This document shows, in pieces, positions 8,755-16,986 of a stretch of 64,000 bases of DNA (position 1 is its first letter; each line of letters opens with the position of its first letter). The notes beneath the pieces are model-generated. The model saw nothing but the letters and a program-made list of their open reading frames with translations. It was not told where the DNA came from and ran no database searches. The DNA is from JACNKJ01 sp964440095 (lineage in GTDB: Bacteria > Krumholzibacteriota > Krumholzibacteriia > JACNKJ01): assembly GCA_964440095.1 (NCBI GenBank), contig CAYTPZ010000007.1:1-64000 (forward strand), in the 5' to 3' direction. The translations under genes were made by a program, and so were the position numbers.

Positions 8755-10596
8755 ATGAAGAAACTTCTCTCTCTCATGCTTCTTCTCATGGTGTCGCTGC
8801 CTGTCTCGGCTCAGTTGCTGACGACCTGCTACGATATCAATACCGGACTGGTGCCTGAGTACACCTTCGTCCGCGTTGAGGCACTCATAGTCACGGCCGT
8901 AGCCGACTACGGTTACTACGCCCAGGAACAGGCCGGCGGTCCCTACGCCGGTATGTGGATTTACACCGGCAGCGGCGATCCGCCGACCGAGATCATCGGC
9001 GACATCGTCAATGTCGAAGGCGAATACTACGAGTACTACGACTACTCGGAAATCGACATGACGGCCATGGGCGGCGACGAGTACGTGGGATTCGGCACCA
9101 GCCCCGATCCTGAAGTGCTCCGTGCCGTTCAGGTTAAGGTGGAGAATCCTCTCGAGGCCGAAAAGTGGGAAGCCATGCTCGTTCAGGTGCTCAACCTGGA
9201 TCCGCTTCCCGACGATCTCGGTTACGGCGAGTGGTGGGGTCTTGAGTTCGGTTACGCCGACAATGACACCGCGCGCTTCGATGATCAGTTCACCTACGGT
9301 CAGCCTCTGCCCGGCCAGATGATGGAAAGCGCAACCGGAACCCTGCGTTTCGGTTACGGCTTCTTCAAGGTCGAGCCTCGCGGCAACTATGACCTGGTTT
9401 TCGTGGGCGCCGAGCCCGCGCCGAACCTGGACTACGCGGTTTGCACGGGCGATGCCACCATCGATGTGCGCTTCGATCGCGAAGTGGATCAGACCACCGC
9501 GGAAAATCCCTGGAACTACTTCCTGGATGCCGGGCTCGTGAGCACGGCCGTCCTGGATGCCACGGATCCCACCCTGGTGCACCTGACCCTGACCGCCGAC
9601 ATGCCCATCGAGCTGTACATGACCCTTACGGTCTTCGACGTGCAGAACACCACGGGCATTCCCATGACTCCGCAGGACGTGAGCTTCTGGGGCGGCATCA
9701 ACACCGTCGCTTTTGTGAACACGCCTGATGCGGAAGGCAACAGCATCCTCGACCAGCAGGTCGTCACCTTCAAGGGCGTGCTTTCCGCCAAGTTGGAAAA
9801 CCGCGCCTACTTCACCGATGAAGCCGGCGGCGATTACTCCGGCATCGAGGTCTATTGCCCGGCCATCATCGATGACCTAGCAATCGGCGACCTCTATATC
9901 ATCGGCGACTTCCTGAGCGAGTACTACGGGATGACTTCGATCACCTATCCCTTCTACTACTCGGAACTGGTTTCCTCGGGCAACACTCCCCCGGCGCCTC
10001 CGGTCATCGGAATCTCCGGCGTGGACATGGAGCTTTACGAATGCCAGTTGGTCGTTGTGGATGACGTCACAGTCGCCACATTCCCCACCTGGGAAACCTA
10101 CGGAGAGTGGTGGGTCTACTATCCGCGCGGCGATTCCCTCAAGGTCGGCGAGAACGGCGAAGTGAGCGACTACGATTACAACCCCGTGATCGGCGACATC
10201 ATCGATCTCACGGGCGTGCTTCGTTTCACCTATGACGAGTTCAAGGTGTATCCCCGCGATAACTCCGACATCGTCATCGTGTTCGATAACCCGCCCACCG
10301 ACGTGCTGCCCGCCGGCGCCTCGGTCATGCTGGGTCAGAACTTCCCCAACCCCTTCAACCCGAGCACCAAGATCAGCTTCCGCATCGATCGCGAGAAGCA
10401 GGTGCGTCTTGAAGTCGTGGGCGTCGACGGACGTCGCGTCGCGCTGCTTCAGGATGGAATGATGGGCGAGGGCGAGCACTCCGTCGTCTGGGATGGCCGG
10501 ACCGACAGTGGTGAGCAGGCTGCGAGCGGCCTCTACTACTACAGTCTGATCACTCCGGATGAAGTCTTGTCCAACAAGATGGTGCTCTTGAAGTAA
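8755..10596 (+). CDS. Exported protein with duplicated beta domain and C-terminal sorting domain
   Basis: A 613-residue protein. The start at 8755 is set by a typical signal peptide (MKKLLSLMLLLMVSLPVSAQ) behind GGGGGA. The body has an internal duplication: a block ending in YGEWW, a GTLRFGYGFFKVEPRGNYDLV strand set (about residues 165-225), and a later copy with YGEWW and GVLRFTYDEFKVYPRDNSDIV (about 450-515). Each copy is preceded by an OB-fold-like region on whether an item is a valid date-like or rim-like domain cannot be said. The C-terminus has the very typical LGQNFPNPFNPSTKISF, a DGRRV strand, WDGRTDSGEQAASGLYYY and a final Lys. That is an FlgD-like/type IX-style domain. Function unknown. 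Confidence 0.7.
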   Translation: MKKLLSLMLLLMVSLPVSAQLLTTCYDINTGLVPEYTFVRVEALIVTAVADYGYYAQEQAGGPYAGMWIYTGSGDPPTEIIGDIVNVEGEYYEYYDYSEIDMTAMGGDEYVGFGTSPDPEVLRAVQVKVENPLEAEKWEAMLVQVLNLDPLPDDLGYGEWWGLEFGYADNDTARFDDQFTYGQPLPGQMMESATGTLRFGYGFFKVEPRGNYDLVFVGAEPAPNLDYAVCTGDATIDVRFDREVDQTTAENPWNYFLDAGLVSTAVLDATDPTLVHLTLTADMPIELYMTLTVFDVQNTTGIPMTPQDVSFWGGINTVAFVNTPDAEGNSILDQQVVTFKGVLSAKLENRAYFTDEAGGDYSGIEVYCPAIIDDLAIGDLYIIGDFLSEYYGMTSITYPFYYSELVSSGNTPPAPPVIGISGVDMELYECQLVVVDDVTVATFPTWETYGEWWVYYPRGDSLKVGENGEVSDYDYNPVIGDIIDLTGVLRFTYDEFKVYPRDNSDIVIVFDNPPTDVLPAGASVMLGQNFPNPFNPSTKISFRIDREKQVRLEVVGVDGRRVALLQDGMMGEGEHSVVWDGRTDSGEQAASGLYYYSLITPDEVLSNKMVLLK

Positions 10597-10601
10597 TAAT
10601 C

Positions 10602-10672
10602 ACGGGGAGGGAATTACCCTCCCCGTATACAGCTTCGAAAGTTATACGGGGAGGGTAATTCCCTCCCCGTAT
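10602..10672. repeat. Paired hairpins forming a 28-bp inverted repeat
   Basis: Two hairpins lie back to back. The first has arms ACGGGGAGGG (10602-10611) and CCCTCCCCGT (10617-10626) with a 5-base loop. The second has 12-bp arms (10644-10655 and 10661-10672). The two units are also exact reverse complements of each other over 28 bases (10602-10629 with 10643-10670), separated by 13 bases, so the whole can fold as one long cruciform. It follows the stop of the exported protein and most simply acts as a terminator or mRNA stabiliser. There is no U-tract. Confidence 0.85.
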
Positions 10673-10693
10673 TCATGTGCACAAGAGCTGGGT

Positions 10694-11512
10694 ATGGAAG
10701 AGCATCGCATTTACATTCATTTGCCTTTGAGTATGTACGCCAAGTATCGGGACGCGGTGCTTGCCATGCCCGTGGGGCTCGAACTGCTCGTGGATCACGA
10801 GGTGCTCGTGCCCGAGTTCCGTGGCGAAATGAAAGACATCGCCGCCGAAATCAGGGAGCGCAAGATTCCCTGCCGCTTCCATGCGCCCTTCCGCAATCTG
10901 TATCCCGCCGGTCACGATCCCGAAGCGGTGGACCTGGCTCGTCGGCGTCTGCTAAGCACCTTGGCCTTGGCTCCCAAGTTTGGCGCGAAGCATCTGGTGG
11001 TTCATCCCGCCTGGGATCCTCGCGGCGACATCCTCGATCGGGAAGCCTGGCTGGACCGGGCCGAGGCTTTCTGGAGCTCTATGATTCCATCCCTGGAAGC
11101 CGCCGATGCGGCTTTCGTTTTGGAGAACATCTTCGACCTGGATCCCTCGCTCCTGGTGGACCTGCTCGCCCGGCTCTCCCCCGAGCGATTCGGCTTCCTC
11201 TTCGACACGGGCCACTTCAACGCCTTTTCCGAAGTCCGCCTGGACGACTGGCTGAGCGCCCTGGAACCGCGCCTACAGTCCATTCACATCCACGATAATG
11301 CCGGTCAGCACGACGAGCACCTGGCATTGGGCCAGGGAAGCTTTCCCTGGGGCGATCTTTTCGAGTGGGTGGGTGGGCAAAATCGTCCCCTGGAGTGGAC
11401 ATTGGAAAATCGCAGCGTGGAGGATGTTATTGCTAGCCTTCGCTTTCTGGGCCAGAGCTCGGGAATTTCCGAGTTCAGACCCCTGGCCGAGCTAGCCCTG
11501 CCCCAGGCCTAG
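10694..11512 (+). CDS. Sugar phosphate isomerase/epimerase-like TIM-barrel protein
   Basis: A 272-residue protein of the AP-endonuclease-2/xylose-isomerase-like TIM-barrel superfamily. The metal-site pattern is visible in order: FHAPF (about 60), VVHPAWD (about 102), LENIFDLD (about 140), FDTGHFN (about 175), IHIHDN (about 198) and DEHLALGQG (about 207-215). The substrate cannot be assigned; members include endonuclease IV, sugar isomerases and inosose dehydratases. There is no signal peptide. The gene stands alone between the double hairpin and the rplM promoter. The ribosome site (GAGCTGGG) is weak. Confidence 0.8.
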   Translation: MEEHRIYIHLPLSMYAKYRDAVLAMPVGLELLVDHEVLVPEFRGEMKDIAAEIRERKIPCRFHAPFRNLYPAGHDPEAVDLARRRLLSTLALAPKFGAKHLVVHPAWDPRGDILDREAWLDRAEAFWSSMIPSLEAADAAFVLENIFDLDPSLLVDLLARLSPERFGFLFDTGHFNAFSEVRLDDWLSALEPRLQSIHIHDNAGQHDEHLALGQGSFPWGDLFEWVGGQNRPLEWTLENRSVEDVIASLRFLGQSSGISEFRPLAELALPQA

Positions 11513-11526
11513 AAAAGGCCCTGGGG
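11501..11526 (+). terminator. GC-rich hairpin overlapping the preceding stop
   Basis: Arms CCCCAGGCC (11501-11509) and GGCCCTGGGG (11517-11526) pair over nine positions with one bulged C and a 7-base loop that includes the TAG stop. There is no T-run after it. It ends six bases before the -35 of the ribosomal promoter, so it probably insulates the two units. Confidence 0.5.
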
Positions 11527-11531
11527 CCGCC

Positions 11532-11560
11532 TTGACAGCGCTCTAAGCCTTTGCTAGATT
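11532..11560 (+). promoter_or_regulatory. Promoter of the rplM-rpsI ribosomal operon
   Basis: TTGACA (11532-11537), a 17-base spacer and TAGATT (11555-11560) with an extended TGC just before the -10. It lies about 95 bases upstream of rplM and is among the best sigma-70-type matches in the window. Confidence 0.75.
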
Positions 11561-11590
11561 GGCCGTTCACTGTGTTTCAAAACCCGTGCT

Positions 11591-11641
11591 CCCGTCCTAA
11601 CGGGCCCTATGTCCGTAATGGGGGAAGTGCGGGATTCCCTC
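11591..11641 (+). promoter_or_regulatory. Structured 5' leader of rplM
   Basis: The roughly 87-base leader holds a small CCCG/CGGG hairpin (11591-11604) and a stronger stem with GGGAA (11622-11626) pairing TTCCC (11635-11639), just before the GGAGG of rplM. Autoregulatory L13 leaders are known in other phyla. Whether this is one is inference. Confidence 0.35.
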
Positions 11642-11653
11642 ATGGAGGCGAGA

Positions 11654-12088
11654 ATGAAAACCCATGTCGTGAAGGCTGGGGACATCCAGGAGACTTGGTA
11701 CATCGTGGATGCCGAGGGCCTCACTCTCGGGCGGCTCTCGTCGCAGGTGGCGCAGGTAATTCGTGGCAAGCATCGCCCCGATTTTACGCCCCACCTGAAC
11801 TTGGGAGATCATGTCATTGTCGTGAACGCTGAAAAGGTTCACGTGACTGGCCGTAAGCTGGAGAAGAAGACTTACTCCAGCTACTCCGGCTACCAGAGCG
11901 GTCTCAAGGTCACCACTCTCGCTGAGATGTTGACCAAGAAGCCCACCGAAGTGATCACCCACGCCGTCCGCGGCATGTTGCCGAAAAACCGCCTGGGAAG
12001 AAGCTTGGCCAAGAACCTGCGTGTTTACGCCGGTCCCAGCCATCCCCATGGCGCTCAGAAGCCCCAGCCTCTCGAAATCGAAGGCTAG
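11654..12088 (+). CDS. rplM: 50S ribosomal protein L13
   Basis: Large-subunit protein L13 of 144 residues (usual about 142). Conserved WYIVDAEGLTLGRLSSQVA (about 14-32), then GDHVIVVNAEKV and RGMLPKNRLGR are visible. The ATG at 11654 is preferred over in-frame ATGs at 11609 and 11642. It sits after GGAGG at the right distance, and the family N-terminus starts there. It is followed by rpsI 23 bases on, the usual L13-S9 pair, under the strong promoter upstream. Confidence 0.97.
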   Translation: MKTHVVKAGDIQETWYIVDAEGLTLGRLSSQVAQVIRGKHRPDFTPHLNLGDHVIVVNAEKVHVTGRKLEKKTYSSYSGYQSGLKVTTLAEMLTKKPTEVITHAVRGMLPKNRLGRSLAKNLRVYAGPSHPHGAQKPQPLEIEG

Positions 12089-12111
12089 CGGAAATCAAGG
12101 AGAATTGATCG

Positions 12112-12501
12112 ATGTCCGAAATCTGGAATGCCACCGGTCGTCGCAAGGAATCCGTTGCTCGTGTGAGGATCACGCGTGGCACGGGTAAGCAGACGGTTAA
12201 TGGCTTGGCCCTGGACGATTACTTCGGCCGCCGAAACATCATCATCGAGGTGCGTCAGCCCCTCGAGTACGTCGATATGATGGATAAGATCGACGTTGCC
12301 GCCCGCGTAGACGGGGGCGGTAAGGGTGGACAGGCCGGCGCCGTGCGTCTGGGAATCTCCCGAGCTCTGGTGGAAATGGACGAGGAACTTAAGAAGACGC
12401 TGCGCGGCACCGGTTGCCTGACCCGCGATCCCCGTATGAAGGAACGCAAGAAGTATGGTCAGCCCGGAGCTCGTAAGCGCTTCCAGTTCTCGAAGCGTTA
12501 G
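12112..12501 (+). CDS. rpsI: 30S ribosomal protein S9
   Basis: Small-subunit protein S9, 129 residues, full length. The family pattern is clear: ATGRRKESVARVRI at the N-terminus, GGGKGGQAGAVRLGISRAL in the middle and the basic tail ending GARKRFQFSKR, which contacts P-site tRNA. AAGGAG precedes the ATG. It is transcribed with rplM. Confidence 0.97.
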   Translation: MSEIWNATGRRKESVARVRITRGTGKQTVNGLALDDYFGRRNIIIEVRQPLEYVDMMDKIDVAARVDGGGKGGQAGAVRLGISRALVEMDEELKKTLRGTGCLTRDPRMKERKKYGQPGARKRFQFSKR

Positions 12502-12603
12502 ACAAGAAGAACGTCACACGACGGTGGACCGGGGCCGGGTCTCCCTTTGGGGAGGAAGTCCTGGGGTGAAGCCGTCGGAGGAAAACAACCCGCAGGAGGA
12601 AGC

Positions 12604-13455
12604 GTGAACTTCAATATCAGCATCAAAGATATGCTGGAAGCAGGAGTCCACTTCGGGCATCAGACCCGTCGCTGGAACCCGAAGATGAAGCCCTTCATCT
12701 TCGCCGAGAAAAACGGCATCTACATCATCGATCTGCAGCAGAGCATGCGCCAGGCGCAGGTGGCCTACGAGGCCATCCGCCAGGTCGCGGCCACCGGCGC
12801 CCCCGTCTTGTTCGTGGGGCCCAAGAAGCAGGCCATCGATATCATCCAGGAAGAGGCCGAACGCTGCGACCAGCACTACGTGATCGAGCGTTGGCTGGGT
12901 GGATTGCTCACTAACTTCCAGACCGTCCGCAAGAGCCTCGATCGCCTCGAAGAGATTGAGAACTGGGAAAAGGACGGCACCATCGAGCAGTTCAGCAAGA
13001 AGGAGCGGATGCAGCTTACCAAGAAGCGCGCCCGGCTCCAGCGCATGCTCGGCGGAATCCGCAAGATGGACAAGCGCCCGGGACTCATCTTCGTGGTCGA
13101 CACGCAGATCAGTGACATCGCCATCAAGGAAGCCAAGGTGCTCGGCGTACCCGTCGTGGCCCTGGTCGATACCAATTGCGACCCGGATCCCGTGGACTAT
13201 CCCATCGCCGCTAACGACGACGCCATCCGCTCTATCAAGCTCTTCACCAAGATGGTCTCCGAGGCCGTCGAAGAAGGCCGCTCGATGATGAAGGAAAAGG
13301 CCGCTCTTGAGGTGGCCAAGGCCGAGAAGGAAAAGGCGGAGAAGCAGAAAGCCGCGGCCGATAAGGCCAAAGCCGCTGCTGCGGAAGAGAAGGCCGAAAA
13401 GCCCGAAGAGGGCGAGGCCAAAAAGGCCGAAGACAAACCGGCTCTCGACGCCTAA
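12604..13455 (+). CDS. rpsB: 30S ribosomal protein S2 with Lys/Ala/Glu-rich tail
   Basis: Small-subunit protein S2 of 283 residues. GTG at 12604 is chosen because AGGAGGA lies immediately upstream (12594-12600) and the family N-terminus begins there (ISIKDMLEAGVHFGHQTRRWNPKM). A signature VVDTQISDIAIKEAKVLGVPVVALVDTN is present, broken only slightly. Beyond about residue 225 there is a low-complexity charged, probably coiled-coil extension rich in Lys, Ala and Glu, longer than in many S2 proteins. The 102-base gap after rpsI contains short hairpins and no clear promoter. Followed by tsf, the conserved pairing. Confidence 0.95.
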   Translation: MNFNISIKDMLEAGVHFGHQTRRWNPKMKPFIFAEKNGIYIIDLQQSMRQAQVAYEAIRQVAATGAPVLFVGPKKQAIDIIQEEAERCDQHYVIERWLGGLLTNFQTVRKSLDRLEEIENWEKDGTIEQFSKKERMQLTKKRARLQRMLGGIRKMDKRPGLIFVVDTQISDIAIKEAKVLGVPVVALVDTNCDPDPVDYPIAANDDAIRSIKLFTKMVSEAVEEGRSMMKEKAALEVAKAEKEKAEKQKAAADKAKAAAAEEKAEKPEEGEAKKAEDKPALDA

Positions 13456-13496
13456 ACCACATCCACCTAATTCGCTAGCGCTTAGAAGGAGACGCC

Positions 13497-14096
13497 ATGA
13501 GCGTGGACGCAAAGATTGTGAAGGAACTCCGGGATAAAACTGGAGCGGGTATGATGGACTGCAAAGCCGCCTTGGCCGAGTCCGGCGGTGACATGGAGAA
13601 GGCCGTCGACTTCCTGCGGACCAAGGGACTTGCCGCCGCCAAAAAGAAGGCCGGCCGCGCCACCAACGAAGGTCTGGTCTACTCCTACATCCACCCCGGC
13701 GGTAAGGTCGGTGTATTGGTGGAGATCTCCTGCGAGACCGACTTCGTCGCTCGCACGGATGAATTCCAGAAGTTCTGCAAGGACGTGGCCATGCACGTGG
13801 CCGCTGCCAGCCCACTGGCTCTGAACACCGAAGATCTCGACCCTGCTATCGTTGATAGAGAGCGCGAGATCGCCAAGCAGCAGGCCATAGAATCCGGCAA
13901 GCCCGAGAACATCGCCGAGAAAATCGTCGAGGGTCGTGTGGGCAAGTTCTACAAAGAGGTCTGCCTCATGGAGCAGGCCTATGTGAAAGATCCGAATATG
14001 ACGGTGAAGGATCTGGTCGATACGACCATCGGTTCCCTGGGTGAAAACATGGGAATCCGTCGGTTCTCCCGTTTCCAGCTTGGAGAGGAACTCTAG
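13497..14096 (+). CDS. tsf: Elongation factor Ts, short form
   Basis: Guanine nucleotide exchange factor for EF-Tu, 199 residues. The UBA-like N-terminus has ELRDKTGAGMMDCKAAL, and the core has SCETDFVARTDEF, which contacts EF-Tu. The length matches the short Thermus-like form with a single dimerisation subdomain rather than the about 280-residue E. coli form. AAGGAG precedes the ATG. Part of rpsB-tsf-pyrH-frr. Confidence 0.95.
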   Translation: MSVDAKIVKELRDKTGAGMMDCKAALAESGGDMEKAVDFLRTKGLAAAKKKAGRATNEGLVYSYIHPGGKVGVLVEISCETDFVARTDEFQKFCKDVAMHVAAASPLALNTEDLDPAIVDREREIAKQQAIESGKPENIAEKIVEGRVGKFYKEVCLMEQAYVKDPNMTVKDLVDTTIGSLGENMGIRRFSRFQLGEEL

Positions 14097-14120
14097 CAGG
14101 TCGAGGACCCCAAGGAGATC

Positions 14121-14834
14121 ATGCCTTCGTCCCAATATCAGCGCGTCGTTCTGAAGCTGAGCGGTGAAACTCTCTCCGGAGAGGGAGAACAAGGCGTCGA
14201 TTTCCAGAAGGTGGCGATTCTCTGCGAAGAGTTGAAGCCGGCTCTCGAATCGGGCATTCAGATTGCGCTGGTGCTCGGCGGCGGAAACATCTTCCGCGGT
14301 CGTGACGCCGCCGACCTTCAGATGGACCGGGTGGCTGCAGACCGACTGGGAATGCTGGCCACCATCGTGAATGCATCAGCCCTGGGAGCGGCTCTCGCCT
14401 CCCGGGGCTTTTCTACTAGGGTATTCAGCGCCACGCCCATGAGCCCCTTGGCCGAACCCTATAGCGTGGAGGCGGCTCGCACGGCTCTGGATCAGGGGGA
14501 CTTGGTTCTGGCCTCGGGCGGCATCGGAAGTCCCTTTTTCTCCACCGATACCACGGCGGCCCTGCGTGCCCTGGAGCTAGGGGCACAGGCTCTGCTTAAG
14601 GGGACTAAGGTTGATGGAGTCTACGCCAGCGACCCTAAGCTTGACCCCACCGCCACCCGATATGATACCCTGAGCTATGACGAAGCTCTGGCCAAAGATC
14701 TGAAAGTCATGGATGCTACGGCCATGGCGCTTTGCCGCGACGGCGGTCTGCCCGTGAGGGTTTTCGACTTCTCGACGCCCGGCAATTTGAAACGCATTCT
14801 GAGCGGGGAGCCACTGGGCACCCTGCTGCAATAA
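14121..14834 (+). CDS. pyrH: UMP kinase
   Basis: Converts UMP to UDP in the cytoplasm, the committed step towards UTP and CTP. It has 237 residues of the amino-acid-kinase fold: VVLKLSGETLSG at the N-terminus, LVLGGGNIFRG (about 50-60), ADRLGMLATIVNA and a TKVDGVYASDPK loop near residue 165-177. AAGGAG precedes the ATG. Standard position between tsf and frr. Confidence 0.95.
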   Translation: MPSSQYQRVVLKLSGETLSGEGEQGVDFQKVAILCEELKPALESGIQIALVLGGGNIFRGRDAADLQMDRVAADRLGMLATIVNASALGAALASRGFSTRVFSATPMSPLAEPYSVEAARTALDQGDLVLASGGIGSPFFSTDTTAALRALELGAQALLKGTKVDGVYASDPKLDPTATRYDTLSYDEALAKDLKVMDATAMALCRDGGLPVRVFDFSTPGNLKRILSGEPLGTLLQ

Positions 14835-14845
14835 GGAGGCCCAGG

Positions 14846-15403
14846 ATGATCGACGAACTGCTCATGGATGTGGAAGCACGCATGGTGAAAACTCATCAGG
14901 CGACTCAAACGGAATTCACCCGCATTCGCGCGGGGCGCGCCAATGCAGCCATCCTCGACGGCATCCGTGTGGACTATTACGGAACGGCCACCCCCTTGAA
15001 CCAGGTGGCCGGCATGGCCACCCCCGAGCCGCGCCTCATCACGATTTCGCCTTGGGAAAAGCCCATGGTTCAGGAAATCGTGAAGGCCATCCAGGCCAGC
15101 GATCTCGGCCTTAATCCAGCCAGCGACGGCAATATCATCCGCATTCCCATTCCACCCCTCACCGAGGAGACGCGCAAAGATCTGGTCAAGCGCGTGAAGG
15201 TGCTGGCCGAAGAAGGCCGGGTGGCCATTCGCAATATTCGTCGCAGCGGCATCGAAGATGCGAAGAAGGCACAGAAGGGCAAGGACATCACCGAGGATGA
15301 TCTGAAGCTCGTCTCGGACAAGATCCAAAAACTCACCGACCGTTTCGTGGAGGAAGTGGACAAAAGCCTGGACTCCAAGGTCCAGGAGATCATGGAAGTC
15401 TGA
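14846..15403 (+). CDS. frr: Ribosome recycling factor
   Basis: Splits post-termination ribosomes together with EF-G. It has 185 residues, the usual length. ATG at 14846 is set by AAGGAGG (14833-14839). Conserved FTRIRAGRANAAILDGIRVDYYG (family signature shortened here to its key part IRAGRA) and the C-terminal helix with DLKLVSDKIQKLTD are present. It lies 11 bases after pyrH. Confidence 0.95.
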   Translation: MIDELLMDVEARMVKTHQATQTEFTRIRAGRANAAILDGIRVDYYGTATPLNQVAGMATPEPRLITISPWEKPMVQEIVKAIQASDLGLNPASDGNIIRIPIPPLTEETRKDLVKRVKVLAEEGRVAIRNIRRSGIEDAKKAQKGKDITEDDLKLVSDKIQKLTDRFVEEVDKSLDSKVQEIMEV

Positions 15404-15410
15404 GGACGCC

Positions 15411-16148
15411 ATGAGCGATGCGTCGAGCCTCAAGGAGGGGGTTCTCAAGCGGGGGAATCTCCCTCGACACGTTGCCATCATCATGGACGGCAACGGTCGT
15501 TGGGCCAAGAAGCGGGCCATGCCTCGCATCATGGGCCACCGCGAGGGCCGCAAAGCTGTTCGGCGCATCACCGAGTCCGCCCGCGAAATCGGCATCGAGT
15601 ATCTAACTCTCTACACCTTCTCCACCGAGAACTGGATGCGTCCTCTCAGCGAGGTCACGGCCCTCATGGGTTTCCTCGAAGAGGTTCTCAAGGATGAGAT
15701 CGAAAATCTGGGCGAGAATGGAATTCGTCTGAAAGCCATGGGACGTCTGGATCAGCTACCCGAGCACACTCGCAAAGCACTGGATGCGGGCATCGAACGC
15801 CTCTCGGATAACTCGAAGATGACGCTGACCTTGGCACTCAGCTACGGCGGTCGCGCCGAAATCGCCGATGCGGCCAAGAGTCTGGCCAAGGCCGCGGCGG
15901 CGGGCACATTGGACGCAGAATCCATCGATGAAGACATTTTCGCCCGGCAGCTATACCTGCCCGACAATCCGCCGGTGGATCTGCTCATCCGCACCAGCGG
16001 CGAATCACGCATCAGCAACTTCTGCTTGTGGCAACTGGCCTATTCGGAGATTCACATCACCGATACCTTGTGGCCCGACTTCGCCGCCGAGCATCTCTAT
16101 TGTGCGGTATCCGACTACCAGGGAAGGGAGCGGCGCTATGGCAAGTGA
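15411..16148 (+). CDS. uppS: Isoprenyl transferase (undecaprenyl diphosphate synthase)
   Basis: A cis-prenyltransferase making the C55 lipid carrier for peptidoglycan and O-antigen. It has 245 residues. The P-loop region AIIMDGNGRWA carries the catalytic Asp (about residue 25). LYTFSTENWMRP and the C-terminal LLIRTSGESRISNFCLWQLAYSE signature (key Arg and Ser visible) are present. The last 11 bases overlap cdsA. The order frr-uppS-cdsA-dxr-rseP is widely conserved. Confidence 0.95.
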   Translation: MSDASSLKEGVLKRGNLPRHVAIIMDGNGRWAKKRAMPRIMGHREGRKAVRRITESAREIGIEYLTLYTFSTENWMRPLSEVTALMGFLEEVLKDEIENLGENGIRLKAMGRLDQLPEHTRKALDAGIERLSDNSKMTLTLALSYGGRAEIADAAKSLAKAAAAGTLDAESIDEDIFARQLYLPDNPPVDLLIRTSGESRISNFCLWQLAYSEIHITDTLWPDFAAEHLYCAVSDYQGRERRYGK

Positions 16149-16983
16149 TCGAGGTTTCTGGCGCACTTTCGGAGTGCGTCTGCTGGCCGCCATGGTGTTG
16201 CTGCCCCTTTTCATCTTCTCGGCCCTATGGGGCGGATGGTGGTTCTTCGGCTTTACAGCTCTGGCTGTCATTCTGCTCACACGAGAATTCGGCCAGTTGG
16301 CTGCGGCGCGCGGCGTGCGCGGTATCTATCCCGAACTGCTGCCATTTCAACTGATCATCCTGCTGGCCTTTCACCGTGGGGGAGCCGAGCGCGGCGGCGA
16401 GATGGCCGGCTTCCTCATCCTCATGCTTCTGGTTTGGGCGGCCCTGCGCGGTCGAATCGAGGGCGCCTGGGAGCGGGTCGGTGCGCGACTGCTGGCTCTG
16501 TTCTACCTGGCCTGGTTGCCTGGACACTGGATTCTGCTGCGCAACTTGGGCGAGCAGATGGGATTTCCCGCCGAAGCCGCCGGCAAGTGGCTGCTCTTCG
16601 GTGCGGGGCTCATCTGGTTGGGAGATACGGGAGCCTATCTTATCGGCAGCCTTTTCGGGCGACATTCCTTGGGCACGCCCGTTAGCCCGAACAAATCGGT
16701 GGAAGGGGCCTTGGGAGGGCTGGCCACCTCTCTCGTCGCAGCCTGGTTCCTACGTGAGGCCTGGATGCCCTTCCTCACCGGCATGCAGGCTCTGAGCCTG
16801 GGATTCACGGTGGCCCTGGCCGGGCAGGTGGGGGACCTGTTCGAATCCCTGCTCAAACGTGGGGCCGGCAGCAAGGACAGCGGCACGGCTATTCCGGGCC
16901 ATGGCGGCTTTCTGGACCGTCTGGACAGCATGCTCTTCGGATTCCCCATGCTTTACTACTTCCTCACCTGGGTTATCTTCTAA
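16138..16983 (+). CDS. cdsA: Phosphatidate cytidylyltransferase
   Basis: Integral membrane enzyme making CDP-diacylglycerol from phosphatidate and CTP. It has 281 residues with about seven to eight hydrophobic helices. The C-terminal PROSITE-type signature is intact near residues 235-262: SLLKRGAGSKDSG, then PGHGGFLDRLD with its metal-binding Asps. ATG at 16138 overlaps the uppS end by 11 bases; the family N-terminus and first helix begin there. Confidence 0.93.
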   Translation: MASDRGFWRTFGVRLLAAMVLLPLFIFSALWGGWWFFGFTALAVILLTREFGQLAAARGVRGIYPELLPFQLIILLAFHRGGAERGGEMAGFLILMLLVWAALRGRIEGAWERVGARLLALFYLAWLPGHWILLRNLGEQMGFPAEAAGKWLLFGAGLIWLGDTGAYLIGSLFGRHSLGTPVSPNKSVEGALGGLATSLVAAWFLREAWMPFLTGMQALSLGFTVALAGQVGDLFESLLKRGAGSKDSGTAIPGHGGFLDRLDSMLFGFPMLYYFLTWVIF

Positions 16984-16986
16984 TCT

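Noticed and set aside
12514..13815. A 433-codon minus-strand frame over rpsB and tsf
   Set aside because: Antisense to two textbook ribosomal-factor genes; low-complexity Arg/Leu stretches only.
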